Shown one piece after another: positions 36,666-45,732 of a stretch of 62,988 nt of DNA. The notes below the pieces were generated by a model that did not search any database, had not been told where the DNA came from, and saw only the letters and a list, made by a program, of their open reading frames with translations. Origin of the DNA: PLGF01 sp052139695 (GTDB lineage: Bacteria; Verrucomicrobiota; Verrucomicrobiia; Limisphaerales; Palsa-1400); assembly GCA_052139695.1 (NCBI GenBank), contig JBKQWF010000090.1:1-62988 (forward strand), written 5' to 3'. Within the stretch, counting starts at the first letter, position 1, and every line of letters starts with the position of its first letter. A program made the translations under genes and the position numbers.

Positions 36666-38828
36666 TTATTGCGGCATATCCCGCATCGGTTTGCCGGCCT
36701 GATAAAGTTTGATTTCCGCCTGCAACACGGCCATGAGTCCGCCGTTTTTCTGTGACGCCGCCAACTCGCCGGCACGCCGGGCTGTGGCAGTCGCATCCGC
36801 AAAGCGTCCCGCTTCGGCGTAAGCTGCCGCCAGGGTATGCAAAATCATTGGGTTTCTTCCTCCGGTCAATTGTCTCGCCTTCTCGGCTAGCGCAACGGCA
36901 TCTGCTCCATCGCGGACCGATGCATCGGTAGCCGTAGCGCGCAGCCACCCTAAGTCGTTTAGGGCATTGATCTGAGCGGGATTGATCTCCAGCGCCTTGC
37001 GGTATTGGACGACGGCTTCATTGTATTTGCCAGCCTTGACCAGCGCCGCTCCCAGGTCATAGCAGGCATCCACAAAACCCGGATCGGCTTCCAGCGCCTT
37101 GCGGAATTGCGCCATCGCCCCATCGTTTTCGCCCTTGATGGCCAGGGCGATGCCAAGGTTATTGATGATGCGCGCGTCATCAGGCGTGATTTCCAAGGCC
37201 TTGTGATATTGCGCGACGGCTTGCTCCATCTGGCCGAGTTGCAAAAGAGCATTGCCCAGGTTGTAGTGGGCTTCGGCATAGTCTGGATTGATGGCCAGTG
37301 CTTTGCGGTATTGTACCACGGCTTCCTCCCTCCCTCCCATCGCAAAAAGGGCGACGCCCAGGTTGTTGTGGGCCTCCGGATACGTAGGATCGATCTTCAG
37401 GGCGATTTGGTATTGAACGATGGCTTTCTCCCTCTCGCCCTTATCGAAAAGAGCGATGCCCAAGCCGGTCCGGGCTTTCACATAAGCCGGATCGATTTCC
37501 AAGGCTCTGCGGTACTGTGCGATCGCTTCCTCCTTGTCTCCCTTCGCGTAACGGGCAGCGCCCAAATCATAGTGGGCCATGCTGTTCCCGGTGGTGCAGG
37601 CTAGCGCGCGGGACCAAAGCGCTTCGTCGTTGCGCCAGTACGAAACTTGGATGTGTCCCCAGACCCCCAGTGCGCCAATTACCATCACCATCACCCAACC
37701 CAGAACCTTCCGGCTATGCTTCCATCCCATGCTCCAAGTCCCCACCGCCCAAACCCCCGCGATGGCCAAACCGATTTCCGGCAGATAAGTGTAGCGGTCG
37801 GCATGTGCCGCCGTGCTCGAGATTTGCATGACGCCGATGACTGGGAACAACATTCCCAAATACCAGAGCCAGCCCATCATCAAGCAAGGGTATTTCTTCC
37901 GCCACACCACCACTCCCGCCGAAATCGCGGCCAGGAACAGGACCGCCGCGCAAACCTTCCAAATCGGCTGGCCACCAGGGACCAACGGGTAAGGAGCGGC
38001 CAATCCCGCCGGGAAAATCATTTGCCGCAGATAAATCACGTAACAAACCAGGGCATTGTCAATGCGTTCAAGGACGGGCAGACGCCGGGGAACGATGAGC
38101 CCGGGCACGAGCGCCGTGGCCATGCATGACGCAACGGAAAGAGCAAACAAGGGAATCTTCTCCCTAACCAGACACCCGAATTGCCGCCAATTGTGTAATC
38201 GTTCTAGCGGCCAATAATCCAGCAACAACAACACAAACGGCAGCGTCGCCACCATGCTTTTGGCCAGCAATCCAAAAACGAACAAACAAATCAACGCGAT
38301 GTAACCGCCGCCGGATGGCTTGCGCGTGTAGCGGACATAAGCCCCGATGGCCAGCATGAAGAAGAATCCGCTTAAAACATCCTTACGTTCCGAGACCCAA
38401 GCCACCGACTCCGCCCGCAGCGGATGGACGGCGAAGAGGGCTGCCACAAAAGCGCTGCGCCACAGGTTTCCGGTCATTTGCCGCAGCACCAAGAAGAGCA
38501 AGACCGCGTTGGCCGCGTGCCACAGAACGTTGACCAGGTGATGCCAGCCCGCGTGCAAGCCGAAAAGCTGGCAGTCCAACATGTGGGAAAGAGTGGTCAG
38601 CGGAATCCAATTGGCGACCTGCGCGTGAGTAAACGCCCAGCCGATGTTCGGGATGGACAACCCCCTCTCCACCACAGGATTCTGATAAACATAAAGGTGA
38701 TCGTCGTAACCGACGAAGTCAAAATGCGCGGTTTGCCCAAACACGGCAAGAACCGCCAGCACGAGCAAAACGCACACACAAACCACCTGCCTGGTTTCCG
38801 TTTCTCCTGTTGCCGGCGCCGCGTTCAA
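36666..38828 (-). CDS. TMTC-like GT-C membrane protein with TPR tail
   Basis: 720 residues from a TTG at 38828, with no ATG before the first membrane helix. The membrane part has DFVGYDDHLYVYQNPVVERGL, WIPLTTLSHMLDCQLFGLHAGWHH and VHPLRAESVAWVSERKDVLSGFFF, nearly the same words as in the gene at 34358. Seven or so TPRs follow, such as EEAIAQYRRALEIDPAYVKARTG. The end module matches its neighbours (ARQLTGGRNPMILHTLAAAYAEAG). It is the product of tandem duplication; 31 bp separates it from the next copy, so the three genes form one unit. Confidence 0.77.
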   Translation of the reverse strand: MNAAPATGETETRQVVCVCVLLVLAVLAVFGQTAHFDFVGYDDHLYVYQNPVVERGLSIPNIGWAFTHAQVANWIPLTTLSHMLDCQLFGLHAGWHHLVNVLWHAANAVLLFLVLRQMTGNLWRSAFVAALFAVHPLRAESVAWVSERKDVLSGFFFMLAIGAYVRYTRKPSGGGYIALICLFVFGLLAKSMVATLPFVLLLLDYWPLERLHNWRQFGCLVREKIPLFALSVASCMATALVPGLIVPRRLPVLERIDNALVCYVIYLRQMIFPAGLAAPYPLVPGGQPIWKVCAAVLFLAAISAGVVVWRKKYPCLMMGWLWYLGMLFPVIGVMQISSTAAHADRYTYLPEIGLAIAGVWAVGTWSMGWKHSRKVLGWVMVMVIGALGVWGHIQVSYWRNDEALWSRALACTTGNSMAHYDLGAARYAKGDKEEAIAQYRRALEIDPAYVKARTGLGIALFDKGEREKAIVQYQIALKIDPTYPEAHNNLGVALFAMGGREEAVVQYRKALAINPDYAEAHYNLGNALLQLGQMEQAVAQYHKALEITPDDARIINNLGIALAIKGENDGAMAQFRKALEADPGFVDACYDLGAALVKAGKYNEAVVQYRKALEINPAQINALNDLGWLRATATDASVRDGADAVALAEKARQLTGGRNPMILHTLAAAYAEAGRFADATATARRAGELAASQKNGGLMAVLQAEIKLYQAGKPMRDMPQ

Positions 38829-38869
38829 GTGTCAGATTACAGTTTTTCCGTTTTTTAGTGTTGTCTTCT

Positions 38870-41152
38870 TTATTGCGGCACATCCCGCACTGGCCTGTTC
38901 GCCTCGTAGAGTTTGATTTCCTTTTCCAACTTCGCAATCAACCCATCGTTGTTTTGCGCCACCGCCAATTCCAAGGCATGCCGGGCTGTGGCCTTCGCCT
39001 CACCGTAGCGCCCCGTTTCCGCGTAAGCCGCCGCCAGGGTATGCAGAATGATCGGATTGCCGCCTCCAGTCAATTGGCTGGCCCTTGTGGCCAGAGCGAT
39101 TGCTTTTTTTCCATCGCGTAGCGAGGCGTCGGCTGACGTAGCCAGCGGCCATGCCAGGTTGTTCAGTGCGCTGAGTCGGTCCGGGTGGATTTCCAAGGCC
39201 TGCTGCCAAGAGTCAATCGCGGCCCTGGTTTTCCCCTTCCGAGCCAAAGCCACCCCGAGATTGTCGTCGATATCCGCGGAGCGGGGGTTGATCTTCAACG
39301 CCTGGGAGTAGCTCGCGATAGCTTCGTCAAGCCAGCCTTCCTTAGCCAGCGCCAGGCCTAAATTGTCATAGGCGAGGTCATCGTCGGGCCTGATTTTCAA
39401 AGCTTGCTGGTATTGGGCGATGGCTTCCTCCACATCTCCTTTTCCAAAAAGAGCAATCCCCAGATTGAAGTGGGCGTTCTCAGAGGCGGGATTGATTGCC
39501 AGCGCCTTTTGGTATTCTTCAATGGCCTCATTATATTGTCCCTTTTCAAACAGGGCATTGCCCAGGTTCACGCGAATCCCTGCGTTCTCGGGTTGGATTT
39601 CCAGCGCTTTGCGGAATTGCGCGATGGCTTCATCCGTATTCCCCTCCTGGTCAAACGCAAGTCCGAGGTTGCTACGAGCCATCACGAAATCCGGCTTGAT
39701 TTCCAAGGCTTTCCGGTATTGCGCGACGGCGGCATCCAACTCTCCTTTCCTGAAAAGGGCCAGACCCAGATTGTAGTAGGGCCGCTCATAGTCGGGCTTG
39801 ATTTCCAGGGCTTTCCGATATTGTGCGATCGCCTGGTCCGTCTCTCCTTTCGCGAGAAAACAAACTCCCAAGTTATCATACGCCATCCAGCAACCGGGGT
39901 TTTGGGCAATGGTTTCACGCCAGAGCGCCTCCTGGCTGGCGTACATCTCGCATTGATGCCTGGTTAACGCCCCCAGGATCGCCAGCAAGCCCGCGCAAAA
40001 GAGGAACCCTGGAACGGGGCTTCTATTTATCATCCCGGCCAACCCGGCCCCCGCCAGCGTCAACGGGCCAAGACTCGCCAGATATTGGAAATGATCGGCC
40101 ACAAATGCATAGCGAAACGGATAGACATCCAGAAAACCCAGCGCGGGAAACAGCGTCCCGATCATAAAAAGCATCGACACAAGCGGCCCGTCTCCCAGAC
40201 TGTGGCGCCACTTCCACAGCCTAGCTCCGAGCGTCAGCAGAGCCGCCGGGAAGAGAAACTGCCACCGCGCCCCGTCCACCTCCCAGCGCGGATATATGAA
40301 AATAAGGGGATGTGGCCAGCAAAGCTTGCCCAAGTAAAACCACACCGCCCGGCCGGGGACAAGAAAACGCTCTGCCAACGACAAGTGCGATGACGAGGCG
40401 TCCGACCCGATGATGATCGTTCGCTCCACCCAAGCCGTCAGTAAACCCATCCCCATGCCGACGATGAAAAAGGGCGCTAGCGGCAGGACATCGTCTTTCC
40501 ACCGCAGCCTCTTGCACCGCCACCAAAGCAGCAACAGTAACGCTGCCGGCAAGGTGGCGATGACGGACTTGGAGAGCAACCCCGCCGCGAACAACCCCAA
40601 TGAACCCAAGTAAAACATTCGTTTTCTCCCTTGGTCAAACCGCAGGTAACATAGTGCGCTTCCCAAGTAGAAGACACCTGAAAGCGTATTCTTGAGCTCC
40701 GAGACCCAGGCGACCGATTCCACCTCTACTGGATGCAGCGCGAACAAGGCTGCCGCAAACCAAGCTCCGGGGATATGCAACTGCCGGAGCACTTTAACCA
40801 GCAAAAGCGCCCCAAGCACATGGAGTAGAACATTGATGAGATGATAACCCAGCGGAGCGTCGCCCCAAATCCAGTGTTCCGCCCAAAAAACAGTGTGCAG
40901 CAGCGGATAATATTGATGAGTGGCTCCAAGTTGGAACCAAATGCGCGCCAGACCATTCCAGGAACGGAGTTCAGGGGGGGTGACGTGAATGTCATCATCC
41001 CAAATGAATCCTGCGTGCCATACCGGTTGATAGGCGATGATCGTCGCAGCCAGCAAGATCAAGCTCAACCACCAATCCCCGCGCCGCCCAGATGAGATTT
41101 CCCCGAAACCATTCGCGCATTGAACCCATGAACCCGTTGTGCGTCCTTCCAT
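38870..41152 (-). CDS. TMTC-like GT-C membrane protein with TPR tail, first gene of the tandem trio
   Basis: 760 residues from the ATG at 41152 (MEGRTTGSWVQCANGFG), which has a purine-rich site (ggaggagagggag) just before it, lying in an inverted repeat; the frame is open to a GTG-type start at 41224 within repeat sequence. The membrane domain begins IIAYQPVWHAGFIWDDDIHVT and has ALHPVEVESVAWVSELKNTLS, so it is closer to the paralog at 31408 than to the two neighbours. About nine TPRs follow from residue 435 (such as YRKALEIKPDYERPYYNLGL), then the shared end module. Confidence 0.77.
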   Translation of the reverse strand: MEGRTTGSWVQCANGFGEISSGRRGDWWLSLILLAATIIAYQPVWHAGFIWDDDIHVTPPELRSWNGLARIWFQLGATHQYYPLLHTVFWAEHWIWGDAPLGYHLINVLLHVLGALLLVKVLRQLHIPGAWFAAALFALHPVEVESVAWVSELKNTLSGVFYLGSALCYLRFDQGRKRMFYLGSLGLFAAGLLSKSVIATLPAALLLLLWWRCKRLRWKDDVLPLAPFFIVGMGMGLLTAWVERTIIIGSDASSSHLSLAERFLVPGRAVWFYLGKLCWPHPLIFIYPRWEVDGARWQFLFPAALLTLGARLWKWRHSLGDGPLVSMLFMIGTLFPALGFLDVYPFRYAFVADHFQYLASLGPLTLAGAGLAGMINRSPVPGFLFCAGLLAILGALTRHQCEMYASQEALWRETIAQNPGCWMAYDNLGVCFLAKGETDQAIAQYRKALEIKPDYERPYYNLGLALFRKGELDAAVAQYRKALEIKPDFVMARSNLGLAFDQEGNTDEAIAQFRKALEIQPENAGIRVNLGNALFEKGQYNEAIEEYQKALAINPASENAHFNLGIALFGKGDVEEAIAQYQQALKIRPDDDLAYDNLGLALAKEGWLDEAIASYSQALKINPRSADIDDNLGVALARKGKTRAAIDSWQQALEIHPDRLSALNNLAWPLATSADASLRDGKKAIALATRASQLTGGGNPIILHTLAAAYAETGRYGEAKATARHALELAVAQNNDGLIAKLEKEIKLYEANRPVRDVPQ

Positions 41153-41154
41153 CT

Positions 41155-41300
41155 CCCTCTCCTCCACACACTTGTGGAGGAGAGGGCTGGGGAGAGGAGG
41201 CTCTTTTTTCGGTGGAGGGTTCATGAAAAAGATCCCTCACCCTGCCCTCTCCCGTCAAACGGGAGAGGGTGGCCGGATGCCGGGTGAGGGGCAGGGGCGA
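41155..41300. repeat. GC-rich inverted-repeat cluster A
   Basis: Two structures. First, a perfect 14-bp inverted repeat, ccctctcctccaca and its complement, at 41155-41186 with a 4-nt loop. Second, an element at 41234-41300: ccctcacc... ccctctcccgt / acgggagaggg ... gccgggtgagggg, a nested palindrome. Similar elements are at 43999-44140 and 45561-45606. Confidence 0.8.
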
Positions 41301-41705
41301 GTTTCACGGGCAGGATTTTGTTCACACTATGCACTGAGTCAATCTAAGCAGGAGAGTTATGGGCACGGCAATGGCAAACGGCATTTTGAATGTGAAGAAT
41401 CGTTGACTTTACGCGCCAATCCAGCGAGAAATGCGAATTGCCCGCCAAAACCTGTCGTAAATACTTGGTAACAGGCAGCTAAGGAATCCGCCGACTGTGT
41501 CCCGATTTCATACACGCATGTCCGCTTTTAGGACGAAGTCTTTGGGGAATGCTTTAGAGTAGGTTCGCGTTAGCAGGGATTCGCTTGCGAGGAAGTGCTT
41601 TCGCCAGTTTTGGTGTGACTCAGAAGATAAAGTGTTGAAGCGCAATCTGTTGCGCGGAAACCAAACGAAGTAAATATAACTGGCCTCAGAGGCCAAACTA
41701 GAACA
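41301..41705. promoter_or_regulatory. Upstream region of the PEP-CTERM gene with a conserved block
   Basis: No gene seen. A block at 41502-41538 (ccgatttcatacacgcatgt then ccgctttta) matches 44353-44390, upstream of the paralogous gene, with one gap and several substitutions. The two copies lie 170-205 bp before the two starts. This suggests duplicated control as well as duplicated genes. Confidence 0.45.
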
Positions 41706-42605
41706 ATGAACAAAAAACGAACAATCATGCTCGCCTTGGCCGGAACCGCGCTTGCGGCGGTCTCCCAAGTCCAAGCGCAGAACACTTATAATAACGAGGA
41801 TCTGTTGCTGAATTTTCGCAACACCACTTCGCCGTCTGGTAATGACGTGACGGTTGACCTCGGAAATGTTAACTCCTTCGTCAGCACCGTTGCGGGCCTG
41901 ACGGGTGGCACGGCGGTGTTGGATACGGGTACCGGTTTCACCGCGACTACGGCTGCCGGGTTGCCGACCGGGTTTAGCTACGCCGGATTGACCAGCGCGA
42001 TCGGCTACGCTTCTGGCAACGGGATTGGCTTCTCCGCCGCTGGGGCGGACAGCACAGGGGGGACTGCGTTGCTGTTCTTGAGCAGAAAGCAAACCTCAGC
42101 CAGCCTTACGCCCCCGAGCCCTGCCTCCTTTCAGCAAAGTGAGACCGCTCAGGCTGCGACCGCTCAGCGTATCGGCTTCATCGGTCAGGAGACCACGGGC
42201 ACGGTAGTGAATCAGACTGCTCCCACAACTCTGTCCGGGTCGGGGAACAACGCTGTGTCCTACCCCTCTAGCGATACGCAAAGCTACCAGAACGAAGCCC
42301 AGGATACCGCCACCCACAGCGTGATTGATTATGCTACCTCGCAATCCACTGCGGCCAGCAGGGGCGGACTGATTGAACAAATCCAGACTGGCGGCGCCAC
42401 CATTTATGAGGCGCTGTGGGAAGTGCCTGCTAGCGGCAACGGCTCTGACACCTACGAAGGCTACTTCACCTACAAGCCTGATGGCGAAGTGGATTTTACC
42501 ACCGAAATGAGCGCCGTGCCAGAACCGGCCACCTATGGCATGTTTGCGGGCCTTGGTTTGGCCATGCTGGCTCTGCGCCGTCAAATCCGCTCTTTGGTCG
42601 CCTGA
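41706..42605 (+). CDS. PEP-CTERM exported protein, paralog 1
   Basis: 299 residues, ATG at 41706. Signal peptide MNKKRTIMLALAGTALAAVSQVQAQ, then a conserved polar domain starting NTYNNEDLLLNFRN, with VTVDLGNVNSFVSTVAGLTGG and TQSYQNEAQDTATHSVIDYA. The C-terminus is VPEPATYGMFAGLGLAMLALRRQIRS, a full PEP-CTERM signal. It is closely related over its whole length to the protein at 44563-45459. The domain has no function I recognise. It probably ends up outside the cell after exosortase processing. Confidence 0.88.
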   Translation: MNKKRTIMLALAGTALAAVSQVQAQNTYNNEDLLLNFRNTTSPSGNDVTVDLGNVNSFVSTVAGLTGGTAVLDTGTGFTATTAAGLPTGFSYAGLTSAIGYASGNGIGFSAAGADSTGGTALLFLSRKQTSASLTPPSPASFQQSETAQAATAQRIGFIGQETTGTVVNQTAPTTLSGSGNNAVSYPSSDTQSYQNEAQDTATHSVIDYATSQSTAASRGGLIEQIQTGGATIYEALWEVPASGNGSDTYEGYFTYKPDGEVDFTTEMSAVPEPATYGMFAGLGLAMLALRRQIRSLVA

Positions 42606-42675
42606 CCGCGAACGAAAAGCAAGTGAAACAAATAAACGAATAAAACGAAAACAGAATCAAGAAATAAACGAAAAT

Positions 42676-43896
42676 ATGAAAACAATCAAAACAATCAGCG
42701 CGCTCGGGTTGGCTCTTGGGCTAGCCGCCGCCGCGGAAGCCCAGTCGATCTATTTGACAGGATCGACCGCCTTCCGCTCCCAGGTCTTCAGTGCATTGGG
42801 GGACATGAATCTGGCCATTCAACAAAGTGAGCCTAATAACGCCACTCGAATGACCTTCACCGGCACCATCGCCGACACAAAGAGCGGGGCATTGCACCTG
42901 ACGCACGGTTCGGTTGGGAGCACGGTGACCGTGTATTGCTCCTGGAACGGCTCTGTGGAAGGAATGACCGCCATCATTGACCCGCGCTCGGCAACCTATG
43001 ACAGCGTCGGCAGCGGCACATTCAGCCACACCGGAGACGACCTTGCGTTCTCGGATGTGGACCAGACCGTAGGATCACCCGTTACCGCCAACGCGGGTCT
43101 GTCAGAAGTGACAGCCGACGACGCCGGGAACAATTTCGGCATCGCGATTCAACCTTTTGCCATGGTGGTGAATGCCAACGCCAGTTCTATAAAGAACATC
43201 ACCTATCAAAACATCGCCGACCTGTATAATGGCAGTGGCACTGGAACGCTCAACCTGAACTTCTTCACTGGGACGGCCACCACCCCAGTTTATGCCGTCG
43301 GTCGTTACCCTCTGTCTGGCACTCACCAAAGCATGGTCACTGACTCTGGCTATCCGACCTTCGCGGCCTTTCACCAATGGGCGCTGAGCAGTGATGGATC
43401 AACCACTCCCGGATTGGAGTCCACCGACACCGCTTCGCCTCCGACCTCAGGGACTCTCTCGTGGGTGGATGTCACCACCAATGGTTACTTCACCGGCGGC
43501 AATGTGGAGAAAGCCATCGAGAACGGCTCGCAACCGACCACTTTGGTTCCCGCGGCGATTGCTTACCTCGGCTGGGCGGATGCGGGCAAACTGACTGGGA
43601 CGGGCGGCGATGGCCCGATCAATTGGGATGGCCAGCCCGCCTGGGTTGGGGGCACTTTCCCTGGCACCGGCAGTTGGAACCTCGCTGGGGTCGAAAACGG
43701 CTCCTACTCGTTCTGGAATTGCGAACATCTCTATTATTCCTCCTCAGCCACTTCTTTTGTTTCCGGGGAATTTGCGCCGGATTTAGTCAACGCGCTTGAG
43801 TATGTGATCAAGCAAGCCAGCCCTCGGACGGCGGTCACACTGGGTGAAATGAATGTTTATCGCAACGGCGACGGCGGTGATATTTATCACAACTAA
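42676..43896 (+). CDS. PstS-like periplasmic binding-type protein
   Basis: 406 residues from the ATG at 42676 (MKTIKTISALGLALGLAAAAEAQ signal peptide), 70 bp after the PEP-CTERM gene and in the same direction. The start of the mature part, IYLTGSTAFRSQVFSAL, resembles the phosphate-binding loop of PstS-type proteins (a GST/S-A-F pattern at a helix start), and FGIAIQPFAMVVNANASSIKNITYQNIADLYNG matches the PstS hinge region. It has no PEP-CTERM tail and no ABC genes beside it. Binding of phosphate or another oxyanion is a reasonable guess from family, not shown here. Confidence 0.65.
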   Translation: MKTIKTISALGLALGLAAAAEAQSIYLTGSTAFRSQVFSALGDMNLAIQQSEPNNATRMTFTGTIADTKSGALHLTHGSVGSTVTVYCSWNGSVEGMTAIIDPRSATYDSVGSGTFSHTGDDLAFSDVDQTVGSPVTANAGLSEVTADDAGNNFGIAIQPFAMVVNANASSIKNITYQNIADLYNGSGTGTLNLNFFTGTATTPVYAVGRYPLSGTHQSMVTDSGYPTFAAFHQWALSSDGSTTPGLESTDTASPPTSGTLSWVDVTTNGYFTGGNVEKAIENGSQPTTLVPAAIAYLGWADAGKLTGTGGDGPINWDGQPAWVGGTFPGTGSWNLAGVENGSYSFWNCEHLYYSSSATSFVSGEFAPDLVNALEYVIKQASPRTAVTLGEMNVYRNGDGGDIYHN

Positions 43897-43940
43897 CCGG
43901 GAGTCTTGAATTGAGATCCTCTGAACGGGGATCAAATCAG

Positions 43941-43974
43941 GGTGCGGACCCGCAAGGGCTCGCACCTTTTTTCT
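43941..43974 (+). terminator. Terminator after the PstS-like gene
   Basis: Stem ggtgcggaccc / gggctcgcacc with two central mismatches, loop gcaa, followed by a run of six T. It lies 44 bp after the stop codon at 43896. Confidence 0.8.
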
Positions 43975-43998
43975 TAAGCGAATACAAGTTCGGGCCTA

Positions 43999-44140
43999 CC
44001 CTCACCCCGGCCCTCTCCCCGTCGGACGGGAGAGGGAGGTGAGATCTTTCTTTGACTACACCCTCCTCATCATCCCTGACCCGGCCCTCTCACGTTCCAA
44101 CAGGACAAGGCGGCCGCAGCCCGGGTGAGGGCCAGGGGCG
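43999..44140. repeat. GC-rich inverted-repeat cluster B
   Basis: Two adjacent copies of the element also seen at 41234-41300. The first (43999-44037) has ccctctccccgt / acgggagaggg arms. The second (44074-44140) is more degenerate in the centre but ends in gggtgagggccaggggcg. They lie between the terminator at 43941 and the paralog upstream block. Confidence 0.7.
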
Positions 44141-44562
44141 CTCATGGCCTCAGGCGACCTCATTGGCGGCGTTGCCTTGTCAGGGTGCGAGCGCTCTTGT
44201 AGCAAACGTCACAAGTTTTCCAGAAATGCCTCCTTCTCATTGCCCTTTGACAATGGAGAATTCCCATTTTCTCGCCCAATGGGGCGTTTGGTGGTTCCGC
44301 ATGAATCGCAAGATGCTTTTGCTAAATACCTTATACCACGCCAAGCCAAAGTCCGAATTTCATGCATACTTGTCCGTTTTTCAGGTGAAGAGTCCTCTTG
44401 GAAGCCGTATGATCTTCTGCGTATTAAGGTAAGAACTGCTTGGATTGAAGCAAGAAGCTTGGAATAATTAAACCGCAGGCGCACTAGCGGTGCGCGGCGT
44501 GGCGGTATTTGGTTTTAGATTTGCATAATCGGCCCCAAAAAGGCCCCGGAAAAAAAGACAAC
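44141..44562. promoter_or_regulatory. Upstream region of PEP-CTERM paralog 2
   Basis: No convincing gene. It holds the block at 44353-44390 (ccgaatttcatgcatacttg then tccgttttt) that matches 41502-41538. The sequence directly before the start (44540-44562) is A-rich with ggaaaaaaag as a possible ribosome site. Confidence 0.45.
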
Positions 44563-45459
44563 ATGAACAAAAAACAGTCAACCATGATCGGGATGATTGG
44601 GGCGCTGCTTCTTGCGGGCTCCCAAGCCCAGGCGCAAAACACATTTAACAACGAAGACCTATTGCTGGATTTCCGCAACGCCACGACACCCACTGACAAT
44701 GACGTGACGGTTGACCTCGGTAACGTCAACTCGTTCGTCAGCGCTGTCGCGGGTCTGGCAGGCGGCACGGTGATCTTGGATAACGGGTCGGGCTTCACCG
44801 CGACCACGGGTGCCGGGTTGCCGACCGGGTTTAGCTACGCCGGATTGACCAGCGTCCTTGGTACGCCCAGTTCTGGCAATGCGATTGGCTTCTCTGCCGC
44901 CGCCGCAGACAGCACGGGGGGAACAGGAACGCTGTTCTTGACCAGAATCCAAACTTCAGCCAGTCTTACGCCGCCAAGCCCTGCATCCTTTCAGCAAGGT
45001 TCGACCGCTCAGGCTACGACCGCCCAGCATATCGGCTTCATCGGTCAGGAGACCACAGGCACAGTCCTCGGCTCTACTGTAAGCGTCCTGCCAGGGTCAG
45101 GAAACAACGCTGTGGAATATTCCTCGGGCGATGCCCAGAGCTACCAGAGCGAAGCCCAGGATACCGCCACCCACAGCACCATTGATTACGCTATCTCGCA
45201 GTCCACTGCGGCCAGCAGGGGTGGGCTGCTCGAGCAAAAGCAGACCGGTGCCGCCGACATTTATGAGGCGCTGTGGGAAGTCCCTGTGAGCGGCTCTGGT
45301 TCCGACTCCTATTTGGGTTATTTCACCTTCCAGCCCGGTGGTGAAGTGGATTTCACTACTGCGTCTGCGGTTCCTGAACCATCCACGTATGCCCTTTTGG
45401 CACTGACTGGAGTGTTGGGGCTGGTTTTCCGACGCCAAATCCGCTCTTTAGTCGCTTAA
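44563..45459 (+). CDS. PEP-CTERM exported protein, paralog 2
   Basis: 298 residues from the ATG at 44563 (MNKKQSTMIGMIGALLLAGS... signal peptide). It matches the protein at 41706-42605 over its full length: NTFNNEDLLLDFRN, VTVDLGNVNSFVSAVAGLAGG, AGLPTGFSYAGLTS, SLTPPSPASFQQ, RGGLLEQ. The end is VPEPSTYALLALTGVLGLVFRRQIRS. The two copies differ most in the signal peptide and in the membrane helix of the sorting tail. It is followed by a strong terminator. Confidence 0.88.
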   Translation: MNKKQSTMIGMIGALLLAGSQAQAQNTFNNEDLLLDFRNATTPTDNDVTVDLGNVNSFVSAVAGLAGGTVILDNGSGFTATTGAGLPTGFSYAGLTSVLGTPSSGNAIGFSAAAADSTGGTGTLFLTRIQTSASLTPPSPASFQQGSTAQATTAQHIGFIGQETTGTVLGSTVSVLPGSGNNAVEYSSGDAQSYQSEAQDTATHSTIDYAISQSTAASRGGLLEQKQTGAADIYEALWEVPVSGSGSDSYLGYFTFQPGGEVDFTTASAVPEPSTYALLALTGVLGLVFRRQIRSLVA

Positions 45460-45492
45460 GAGCAGAAGAACTTAAGACTCTCTGAAAGTGTG

Positions 45493-45523
45493 GTGCGGAC
45501 CCATCTGGGTCCGCACTTTTTTT
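45493..45523 (+). terminator. Strong terminator after PEP-CTERM paralog 2
   Basis: A perfect 10-bp stem, gtgcggaccc / gggtccgcac, with a 4-nt loop (atct) followed by seven T, 33 bp after the stop codon. Confidence 0.92.
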
Positions 45524-45560
45524 AGTGTACTGTTACAGAAATGGTTTTCCAAGGAACTCG

Positions 45561-45632
45561 AACGGGAGAGGGTGACCTGCAGGCCGGGTGAGGGGGTCAG
45601 GGGCGAGTTTCACCATCAGGGTTTTGTTCACC
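45561..45632. repeat. Right half of the GC-rich element, plus its flank
   Basis: Begins aacgggagagggtg and continues with gccgggtgaggg and gggcgagtttcac. The following bases (cagggttttgttcac) also match the flank of cluster A at 41311-41325. So the flank was copied together with the repeat, which fits recombination between repeats as the source of the local duplication. Confidence 0.7.
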
Positions 45633-45664
45633 CAGAATTGGCCATTCCGGTGTTGGCTAATAGA

Positions 45665-45682
45665 TTGTCACAGAATTGTCAC
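45665..45682 (+). promoter_or_regulatory. PHO-box-like site before the AraC-TpsB gene
   Basis: TTGTCACAGAATTGTCAC: two identical 7-mers, TTGTCAC, separated by 4 bp, the 11-bp period of PhoB sites (E. coli consensus CTGTCAT, 4 bp, CTGTCAT). It lies 51 bp before the proposed start at 45733. PhoB itself is not in the window, so control by phosphate is inferred. Confidence 0.6.
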
Positions 45683-45732
45683 ATTGCAGCCGCGCGATCG
45701 TCATCAATATCGCTTATAAACCGCCCGCTGTG

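Noticed and set aside
41706..43896. Considered the PstS-like protein as a third PEP-CTERM protein
   Set aside because: Its C-terminus (NVYRNGDGGDIYHN) has no PEP motif, membrane helix or basic end.
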